The notes under the pieces were generated by a model, which was not told where the DNA came from, did no database searches, and saw only the letters and a program-made list of their open reading frames with translations. This document shows positions 55,963 to 64,000 of a stretch of DNA of 64,000 nucleotides, in pieces. The translations under genes and the position numbers were made by a program. The stretch covers positions 29,505,001-29,569,000 of the forward strand of contig NC_080106.1 in assembly GCF_950005125.1 (NCBI RefSeq), given 5' to 3'. Source of the DNA: Chionomys nivalis. Its lineage: Eukaryota > Chordata > Mammalia > Rodentia > Cricetidae. Numbering within the stretch: the first letter of the stretch is position 1; the number at the start of each line of letters is the position of its first letter.

Positions 55963-58260
55963 GTCTTTGCTACATCTTAGAGCGTGGCTTTAGGTTACTG
56001 ACATTTTTTTGCCTGTGAAAAGGAGAATGAAATAGTGATAATGCAACCATCAGATTATAGAACTGCTTAAAACAAATATACTGTATATATTTAAGAATAT
56101 TCATTTGATCAAAGAGATTATGTACATGAAAAACACCCAGAAATATATTAACTATTCTGTGACATTGTAGAAAGGCAAAAAAAAAATAATCATAAGAGAC
56201 AACATTTTCAGGAGAGCAGTTGAAATAAACATAGTGTTGATAACAAATCTCCAAAAGACTACAGAGGAACAAAATTCTTAACATATTTTAATTGAACTAT
56301 AAAGTGGCATTGTCTCGTATAATAAAAACTTTTCCTATCATATGACCTAATAACTAAATTTTTATACTTATTGAGAAACATGAAAATTTAGCCAACATAA
56401 ATGTATTTTTTCTCTGTTAGAGACTCAAACTGGAAACCCACCTGTCCCTCAGTGTCAATAATTAGACAAAATGTAAAATATTCATTTCATGTGAAATCAC
56501 TTAGGAGTACAAACAAAAGCTATCAACATGTACAATATAGCATGGTCTCAAATGAGTTCTGATGAGTAACATTAGCCAATATCAAAGGAATATAACATTA
56601 TAACTTTATGACATTCACATACTATCTCTGAATTATAAAGTAGGTAACAGACTAGAAGTTGTAACATGAAAATCCCTTTTGAAGATGGAACAATATCTTG
56701 AAACTGACTGTGGTTTCCTCAGTTTATGGACACACACACACACACACACACACACAAATGAAAACATACAAATGAATGTAGAATGATAAAACAAAGTAAG
56801 GTCCATACTTTGTACTAATGCAAAGTTCTTTTTTAAAAAAATTTATTCTAAATCACTGAGGTTTAGCAAAATTTAGTGAAGGATTTATGAGACTTAATTA
56901 TACTATTTAAAAGTGCCTATGAATGTGTGAGTGTCCAAGGCAAGTTTCACTCAGATCAACTCAAGATCACTCAGCCTGATCTTGAAAACACACTCCTGCC
57001 TCTGCCTCCCAAGTGCTGGGAATTTGTGTATGTACAAATTTAGATATCTAAAACATATATCTTAGATCATGAAATCTGGGAGTATCTTCAAAACTGCTAT
57101 TCTTTATTTAATTTGAAGTCAGGATCTGGTAACAAGGCATGCAATACATAGATTTTATTTATTTGTACATGTTTTTAAGATAGCAACATCTTTAATGCCT
57201 GTTTCAGGGAGTTTTTCTGACAGGAAATTCATGTATGTTTACACATGTATTTTCCATCAAGTAACTTAATTAGCAGTGAGTGTATTAATGATTAATGCCT
57301 CCTTGGTCGGCTCATCATGAATTAGTGTTGGTTCTGTGGGTGAAACCCATTTATATTTTAAAGGGAAAGGATATTAACATGTTCTGTCTTACTATTCAGG
57401 TAGAGGCGGAAAACCAGAGTCCTGCAGGCAGCAGCCCCGCCCCTTCTCCAAAGTGATGCCCTTCATCCTCATATGGTTTCCATCTTGGTGAAATTTGAGA
57501 AAATCGTGAATGGAAAAAATGCTTATTTTGTAAATGAGTGTGATTACCCACAGAGCAGTGAGTGTTCTGATAATTTACAGATGCATGATCATTTATTTAG
57601 TTGCAGATGTTCAGAAGAAAAGTTAGGGCTGTCACCTGAAAGCTATGCATGTGAAAAGAATAAAGAAGAGACATCTCTTTGTCATACTAAAGCACGGAAC
57701 TTTAGATAATGGGAACTAATGTTATTGTTCCCCATTTTTCTGACAGTAATATTAATGCAGAGAACAACTAGTGTAGCAAAACATTTTTTATAAAAATATT
57801 CATTCATTCATTATTAAGTGAAGGTGTTCCCTGAGGAATAATTTGTTTCAAAATCTTCACTATTTAACTTTAAGAAACTTTTTCAAATAGCTATATTTTG
57901 AATGGAGATCTTCTTTTAAGTTGTCTGCCCCAATCTAAGAATTACTTTTTTCTAAATTCACAGATCCTTTTTAGTTTTATGTATTCTGGTTATAATATAA
58001 ACAAGAATGCTTCTACAATTTTAGGATATCTATTTACTTGTTTTCTTATATTCATTTTTTACTTTAATTAAAGACCAAATCTAGACTTTCTTGCTGCAGT
58101 AAAATGATGAGCTAAAAGATCTTTGATACTTTCTGTGTTAGCAAGAATTTAAAATAAGTAGGTAAATTAAACAAAAATAAGGAAACAATAAATTGATAGA
58201 CACAAAGAGGTGACTAAAAGCCAATGATGAAGTACATAAGTTAATTTGCAGGTGCAATTA
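55963..58260. other. AT-rich DNA with (CA)14, a B1 scrap and a short frame
   Basis: (CA)n lies at 56728-56757. A B1 antisense fragment lies at 56962-57030 (CTCCTGCCTCTGCCTCCCAA followed by GTGCTGGGA). A 78-codon cysteine-containing plus frame at 57473-57709 is preceded by a splice-acceptor-like TTCTGTCTTACTATTCAG (57384-57401), but it matches no family I know. Confidence 0.5.
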
Positions 58261-58263
58261 TAA

Positions 58264-58291
58264 GTGTGTGTGTGTGTGTGTGTGTGTGTGT
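58264..58291. repeat. (TG)14 microsatellite
   Basis: Pure TG run. Confidence 0.97.
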
Positions 58292-58374
58292 ACCAGGAAG
58301 GATTATACCAGAACTTACGGCATGAAAAATGAAGTCCTATTAGAAAAGAGCTGAGCCCCAATTGCATCCCCTTT

Positions 58375-59014
58375 CCTGGACTTCACACTAGGGCCCACAA
58401 CCCCCACAGCTTTATTATAGGCAGGCTGGTCCTAGAGACTACCACCCACTGCCCGCTAAATCTCTTTAAGCCTGTCCAACAAGCCCTGTCCAAACTACAC
58501 TCCTACTTCTGGCCTCCATATCCTGGTCAACAACTTCAGAAGAAAACTTCAGCTTTACCAGAAGCCATGTCAGATCTTAGGACTCCAAAACCCCTGAGGG
58601 AAACTCTACTGGACCTGATGACTTGCTAGTCACCAGAACCTTTGACCATTTAGGAGAGAAGACCAATGAGAAAAGAGAAATTAAGGAACAAAACACTCAT
58701 CCAACAAACCACATCTAAGTATCAAACCAACCAGATGCCTAAACACCAGCGTAAGAACATAATCAAAAACAGCAAGGGCAATATGGCAGTGGCAGTAATA
58801 CCTGAACAATCCAACACAGCTGAAGCACAAAGAAACAACATTAAAAATGACTTTATGAAGATGATAGAGGTCCTCTAATCTACATGGGAAGTAGAAAAAG
58901 ACAAGAGATCTCCAGAGTAAATTGGGAGTGCGGGGATCATGGGAGAGAACAAAAGGGGAGGGGGAGAAAAGGAGAGAAGAGGAAAATATAGAGCTCAATA
59001 AAAACAATAAAAAA
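58375..59014 (+). mobile_element. Half-L1-like (HAL1-type) element
   Basis: A GC-rich L1 5' UTR-like leader (58375-58730) leads to the L1 ORF1 start. After only 47 codons it passes directly to a 3' end: GTAAATTGGGAGTGCGGGGA, a G/A-rich tract and GAGCTCAATAAAAACAATAA with poly(A) (AATAAA at 58997). No ORF2 lies between. I recall ORF1-only L1 derivatives (HAL1) in rodents. This looks like a further reduced one, or an internal-deletion L1. No clear target duplication. Confidence 0.6.
58735..58878 (+). pseudogene. Truncated L1 ORF1
   Basis: The ATG at 58735 begins M-P-K-H-Q-R-K-N-I-I-K-N, the N-terminal style of rodent L1 ORF1p. It runs 47 codons through N-T-A-E-A-Q and F-M-K-M-I-E-V-L, then a TAA at 58876. 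An upstream in-frame ATG at 58666 adds 23 residues and lies in the leader, so I prefer the second start. The coiled coil, RRM and C-terminal domains are absent. Any product would be a short basic peptide, probably non-functional. Confidence 0.7.
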
Positions 59015-59429
59015 GATATTATATATGATATAAGTGTTTTAGGTCTATAAGTCTTGTAGGTTCAAAAGCAAAATTTACCAAAAACTGACTAAAATATGTT
59101 TGCTTAAAAATACCCATCATTTAAACTACTGCAAGTAGTTAAAAGTCTCAATAAAAGAAATGAAAGAACTGAAGAAAACTGATTTTCCTAAGGACTCAGT
59201 ATTCTTTAATAAACACAAACAATGAAATACTTATTTTTCATCCTTAACAAATGTCCAAAATACATTTCTAAAGCTCTTTGTCAACATTTTTATTAAACAA
59301 ATAGATGTAACCTATTGTGATCTTTCGTAGTACTTCTTATGATATCTTATGGGTTTGGTAGAGTGGTTTCCCCACTTACAATACTAGTCTCCCCATGATA
59401 AAGCTCATTAACTATCAGAAATATATTAA

Positions 59430-59660
59430 TAAAAATTACAATGAGATATACCTTAATACATGTTTAAAATTTAAGATGACAAATGTTGGTATGAACAGAA
59501 AAGAAAGCCTTAGTGTGTTATTAAATTAATACAACCATTACAAAAAGGAGGTTCTTCCAAATGATGGAATCATATTTTAATTTCAAAAAAATAAAAAGAA
59601 GAAAATAAAAATAGCATTGCCATATGATCCAGCAATTTAATTACTAGATGTATAGTCAAA
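59430..59660 (+). mobile_element. Ancient L1 ORF2 3' region, split by an insertion
   Basis: ACAATGAGATATACCTTAAT, GATGACAAATGTTGGTATGA and ACAACCATTACAAAAAGGAG, then, beyond an inserted tail, AGCATTGCCATATGATCCAG followed by CAATTTAATTACTAG reproduce the old mammalian L1 ORF2 C-terminal order (antisense equivalents are common in this window). Confidence 0.75.
59562..59612 (+). mobile_element. Tail-only family D insertion
   Basis: AATGATGGAATCATATTTTA followed by ATTTCAAAAAAATAAAAA is almost the same as the last 40 bases of the element at 42070-42437. It interrupts the ancient L1 and looks like an extremely 5'-truncated retroinsertion. Confidence 0.65.
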
Positions 59661-59696
59661 GTAAATAAAGTAAATAATTAAAAATAAATAAATAAT

Positions 59697-59750
59697 AAGA
59701 TGATAGAGATCCTTAAAGAGGAAATAAAAATATTCCTTAAAGAAATTGAG
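59697..59750 (+). pseudogene. L1 ORF1 fragment continuing the half-L1 reading
   Basis: Bases 59700-59748 read K-M-I-E-I-L-K-E-E-I-K-I-F-L-K-E-I-E, the ORF1 stretch that would follow M-I-E-V-L where the half-L1 ORF1 breaks at 58875. It starts at the same coding position and is 820 bp further on, after unrelated sequence. Followed by about 190 bp of GC-richer unassigned DNA (59751-59944). Confidence 0.6.
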
Positions 59751-59944
59751 GGGATGGAGGGACTGTCTGGAGTTGCCATGTGATCAGTAGCAGATTATAT
59801 AGAGATAGCCACGCCCCAGCCAAACTCACCAGAAACCACTCTCCTGCCATCAGGAACTCCTGAAGGTCTCGTGCTCAGAGCAGCTGTAGGCACTCAGATC
59901 AGGGGATTACAAGAAATTCAGGATCTGGGCTCTCACTGCTCCCA

Positions 59945-60100
59945 ACAGCTACTTTGAATTTAATTGTTTACTTTTAAAATTTTATACATGTATATTCTAT
60001 TTATATAATTTACCCTTTCCATTCCCATTCAACTCTTCCTGTCTCTCTACTCCCTCCAAAATTATTGACCTCTTCTTCTTCTTCTTTAATTTTATTCACA

Positions 60101-60168
<68 letters not shown>

Positions 60169-60320
60169 CTCCTGTGTCCAGTAAGTGTGACTTGTATGTG
60201 AATGCATTTAAGCCTCACCACTTGGCACGGGATTACTAACCAGAGGGTTCATCCCTAAGAATGTTGGTTCTCTTTCTCTCTCTCAGCAGCCATTAGTTGT
60301 AGTTTATCAGAAACTTCATG
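59945..60320 (-). mobile_element. Rodent repeat, family D 3' end, antisense
   Basis: An AT-rich lead (antisense tail), TTGACCTCTTCTTCTTC, a microsatellite, then AAGCCTCACCACTTGGCACG, AGGGTTCATCCCTAAGAATG and TCTCTCTCAGCAGCCATTAG reproduce the reverse complement of the 42110-42330 and 22440-22560 texts (CTGCTG, CAGGGA, AGTGGTCAG). Confidence 0.6.
60071..60164. repeat. (TTC)n and compound (CA)n(GA)n microsatellite
   Basis: TTC units at 60071-60085. CA at 60097-60118 is joined to an uninterrupted GA run to 60164. It lies within the antisense repeat. Confidence 0.97.
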
Positions 60321-60664
60321 CTGTGTGGCAAGTACTCACATTCCAATTGATTCTTTTATCTCCAGAGTCATCTTTCGTTTTGAAAGAAGAAAACTCTGAT
60401 GTGGCTTTGGTTAAAGAAGCTGGCACACCTTCTCTGTTCCCATCTACTCTTTCTCACTACATACGCACCGTTGTTCTTTTTAACAACTGTATAGATATCT
60501 TAAAAAATGCTATTCATTCTAAAGATGGAAAACTGCTAGTTAGTGAACAAGTTTCTGATGACTGACTGGTTATGAAAAAATACCCTGTGTGTGAGCCAGA
60601 AGCATCACCATCGGAGGACAAAGACCTGAACTCTGCCTTCAACAGAATGGTACTACCATTTTAA
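60321..60664 (+). other. Coding-like block with one in-frame stop, unknown
   Basis: An open frame through S-P-E-S-S-F-V-L-K-E-E-N-S-D-V to a TGA at 60563 continues in the same frame for 36 more codons (P-V-C-E-P-E-A-S-P-S-E-D-K-D) to a TGA-free TAA near 60665. The acidic/serine character looks protein-like. I recognise no family, so this may be a processed-pseudogene fragment or chance. Confidence 0.3.
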
Positions 60665-60714
60665 TTGAAACAGGAACAACCATGTTTTGGCCATCTTTGT
60701 GACCAGTCTAAATT

Positions 60715-61035
60715 ACAGAGCAATTTTTTAATTAAATATTTTTATTTAGCAATATCGTACATACATATAATGCAATCTGATCACATTAACACCTATTTTC
60801 CTTTTATCCTCCTCCATCCCTATCAACCACCTTCCTCCAAAAAAATTCTCTTTACCTCACATATTTTTTTTGTTTTGTTTTGTGAGCCATTTCATTATCT
60901 AGGGCTATCTTCATGGCCATGACTTTGAAACTCTCCAGAGGACCCTGGTAAGTTCACCAGCGGATCTATAACTGAAGCTGATGACTTCCTCTCTCATACT
61001 TTGTCGCTAACAAATGCAAAATTATGTCTATGCTT
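60715..61035 (-). mobile_element. Rodent Lx-type repeat tail, antisense
   Basis: TTTTATCCTCCTCCATCCCT, a T-rich tract, TGTGAGCCATTTCATTATCT, then AAGTTCACCAGCGGATCTAT and AACTGAAGCTGATGACTTCC follow a common rodent repeat (TACACCACTGAAGAAAATGAC order) of the same general kind as 37745-39295. Confidence 0.5.
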
Positions 61036-64000
61036 CTGAAGAGAATATATATTCTATCATCCATGTGACACTCAAGTCAGGATGGTATATTACATGTATG
61101 ACTATAGATTGTTAGTCATGTTGAAAGGAGAACCAACTCAAATGCAAATAATTGCAATGGCACAAGCAAACGTTTGCATCCTGATCAGCTACAATATTCT
61201 ACTTCTTAAATTATTACTCTTCAAAGACACAGTCTGGCACATGCATGTAATGTGGAGAGGTAGCCTGTCAAGAATCAGAATCAAGACACACACAAAGAAG
61301 GTAGCACATTAAGAAGTATTCAGGGTACACACATCTCTCAGCTATGGTTTTTAAAGAACAAGAGAGAATTTGAACAAATTGATAAAATTAATCATTTTAA
61401 TAATGCTAATAATAGAGACAAGAAAGCTGAAAAGAAACCCTGAAATAGTGCAAGAAAAGGACCTTGAAATCTAACTAGCAAAGCTGATCTCCTTCTGTCT
61501 ATATCACTGGCCATTCTGAGCTTTGTATCTTAGCCAGTAATAAATGGAATAACACCTATATCTAAAGACTGTGAGATATTGAAAGCTGGGAAGTGAGTCA
61601 AAGAAACATGCAGCATAACCTTTAATGCATCCGGTTCTTTAAAATAGCATAATTGTTTATGGAGTGAAAATCCATCATTCTGTTTGACAAGAGAAGCTAG
61701 TAAAGAAAACAAATGAAGTCATTAAAATAGTCTATTTTAAGAATTGGGCAGTTTACTCCCATAAAAGAAGAGAAAAATGTACTTATTAAGCTTTGTCATA
61801 GTGTTTTCTCTATTAATTTTAATTAGATCCTATTAAATATTCAAGGGTTCCTTTAATGGAAGCCAGAGTTACCATTGAGATGTACTCTTAATTGTAGAAG
61901 GAATTTTCTATTTATCAGGTTTTTAAAATTTGTTTTTAGTGTCCTGTTACAGCTTCCTATGACATAGTCTCAAAGAAGACAGTAGGATGTGTCCCAGAAC
62001 GCTGACAGAGCACAGCATTCTTCTTACGGAGAGCGGTTGCCCTGGATATTGTAACTCATGAGAACAAAGCTTTGGCTGAGCCATGTGCAGGTCCTATAGA
62101 TCAGTGGCCATCCGAAGCAAAAAAAATATCTTTGGTCACAACAGTAATTATTATCCATCCAAACAACTAAGGAATACTTTCATCAAGGGATAGTTTCTAA
62201 ATTGCTTCTTTGTAAGTCACTCAAAATGATCTTTCAAAATATGAAAGTATCTGGGGACAGAAAGGCATTTCAGTGTGACTTAGAGGGACTAAGCACTGTA
62301 CTCCCATGCCACCGGAAGGGATGGTGATAACAGCTCTATGTAAAACTGTGACAAATAGTCCAGTTAATAAGTGTTATGCTTATTGAATTTCTTATTCAAT
62401 TCCTTTTGTGCATTTTCCACAGCAGATGAAGTTACGAGAAAAAAGAGTCCTGAAGGAAGTGACAAATAGGATTTAGTGGAGAGAAAAAACTAGAAGAGAA
62501 AAAAGAAAGGGCTAAAGCGGTTATTTCTAATTCTTATGAAAGGAAGCAGGCAGTTGGGAGTGGCCCACCAACTTGAAATTCCAAAACTTCAAGGGTAATT
62601 TATAGCTGGGCATCAAGTTGTGCTGTGAGTGACTTGCATGCAAGAACTTAGAACTTAGAAGGAAAACGTCACAGAAGGACCTCACCGGTGGGCTGAAACA
62701 TTTGCAGTTTATTCTGAAATTAAGAAGAACAGTGCGGAAATCATTCATTCATTTCCTTTTCTGTCTTGGACCAATGCTGAACACGCAGAGCAATAACTAA
62801 AAACTATTTTACTATCTTATACTTGTGTAGGTCAGAGTCTAGAGCCAGTCGCACTTGTCAAATGGCGAGATGTTATTTCTATTTGTCTCATCCGCCTCTG
62901 AGAAGAGAAGCCCACACTTGGTTTTTGAGTTTCAAGCGGCCACTTTCTCTTTTAATTACCTTGGGACCTTTGAAACAATCACTCATAGATCACGGCTTTG
63001 AGGAGATACCCCATCTTTACAAGTTTCCGTATGATTCCTTGGCACTTGCCTGAGAAGTGCAAGGTCATTGCCCTGGCTTGAAGATCCTGGCCTTAATCAC
63101 AATCACAAGAGTTTCTTTAAATTTATAGGGGGAGAGAATCATCAGCTTAAGGGTATTAGGCCATGGGGCATTCTTAGACAAACCATTATCCTTCTTATCA
63201 TAAATTATAAGTAGAGATATGACAGGAGGAGTGGTGACCTTTAGAAGAAGCTCCCTGATACAAGGAGAGTTAATTTGAAGAATTAGCCTGGGGAAGAAAC
63301 ACTAACAAAACAGAGACAGTGAGTGTGGAGTTCCCGGATGGGAAAATGAAGGCTTATTTTGTATCTGTTAATGAGCAAAGATGGCGCTTTTTCACTTTGT
63401 TAACGGGGCAAAGTGTCCTTGTGATGAATAGCAAAAACACAGATGAGGCACTTTTCAAAAGATTCTCAGAACTTTATAGCCCAGGTAATCAGAGGTATGG
63501 GAATGACACCAATTTCCATAACAAAATCCATTTCTAGAGAGGGAAGACTTGGGAAAGTAAGGGTTGGAGAGAGGGCAGAGTTCAGCCATCATTGGTGGCT
63601 ATTGCAGACCTCTGAGATGATTAGGCAAGACGAACCCTCCAGACTGACATGGAGCGGCATTCACAGGTCCTAGACCTATTGTGGAGAACAATCACCCTTC
63701 TTCACAAATGACAGTTTTCTAGGTAAAGCATACTAGGAGTCAGCCTACCACAGACACACAGAGCATTGATCTCGGTTGTAAATAACAAATACAAAGAAGC
63801 AGTGAAAACCAACCACGGGTGTCTTAGAAAGTCTTTTAAAGTCTTATAAAGTCAAGAGAAGAATAAATATACAGATGTGTGGGAAACATATGAAGGAAAA
63901 TAACCTTTGGGGTTCCAGCAGGGAGTATTACAAATTCAAGGCAACCAAGCTTAAGGATAAAATCTAAAATCATGCTATCACTGCTGGAATCAGAATGAAC
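61036..64000. other. Unique DNA, nothing firmly recognised
   Basis: The largest unassigned stretch. A possible tRNA-derived SINE scrap lies at 63040-63090 (TTGGCACTTGCCTGAGAAGT, then GGCTTGAAGATCC). Frames at 61082-61312, 62823-63053 and 63319-63673 carry no recognisable domain and no supporting gene structure. Confidence 0.5.

Noticed and set aside
1..64000. CRISPR array, tRNA/rRNA gene, operon or phage
   Set aside because: There are no regularly spaced repeats with unique spacers, no intact tRNA cloverleaf (only tRNA-derived SINE heads), and the genome is plainly mammalian.

Overview
The window looks like mammalian nuclear DNA from a rodent, most likely a cricetid (hamster, vole or deer-mouse group). 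The clue is the young B1 SINEs at 32734, 33464 and 13954, which carry the extended GAGCTAGTTCCAGGACAGG block I know from cricetid B1 copies. B2, B3, B4/ID and rodent L1 families support this. Base composition is AT-rich, intron- or gene-desert-like. I find no host protein-coding gene, no RNA gene and no bacterial or plasmid feature. Nearly every short open frame is chance, simple-repeat translation, or wreckage of a retroelement.

Layout. 1-7.5 kb is mostly unique DNA with small SINEs and L1 scraps (5.6-6.1, 6.7-7.0 kb) and a long CT/TG microsatellite. 7.8-9.5 kb is an ancient antisense L1. 9.7-15.6 kb is the largest feature: an antisense L1 that keeps 3' UTR, ORF2, part of ORF1 and tandem GC-rich 5' promoter units. 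It is broken by point changes, an internal deletion, an 18-bp inverted duplication and nested B1 and B2 insertions. 15.6-34.8 kb is unique DNA with MIR, L2, B1, B3, B4, a second ancient L1 (28.0-29.2 kb), MaLR-like LTR repeats and two young B1s in tandem orientation. 34.8-35.7 kb is a recent 5'-truncated L1 with a clean target duplication. 36.3-39.3 kb holds two related repeats head to head and a long rodent repeat with a nested B1. 39.3-45.4 kb is mostly unique. 45.4-48.8 kb is a stack of nested repeats. 49.0-52.7 kb is an antisense, decayed ERVL-class endogenous retrovirus (dUTPase/integrase side at left, RNase H, RT, gag side at right). 53.1-53.3 kb is a hAT-type MITE with both ends and an 8-bp target duplication. 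58.4-60.3 kb holds a compact L1-derived element (5' UTR plus a 47-codon ORF1 start joined directly to an A-rich 3' end), followed by other L1 pieces. 61-64 kb is unique with nothing recognised.

The elements do not work together as a system. They are layers of insertion over a non-coding background. The most informative items are the HAL1-like half-L1, the template-switch-like palindrome in the large L1, the L1 5' UTR unit structure, and the nested insertion chronology. Family names come from memory of rodent repeat consensuses, without database comparison. Boundaries of old repeats are good to roughly 20-50 bp.
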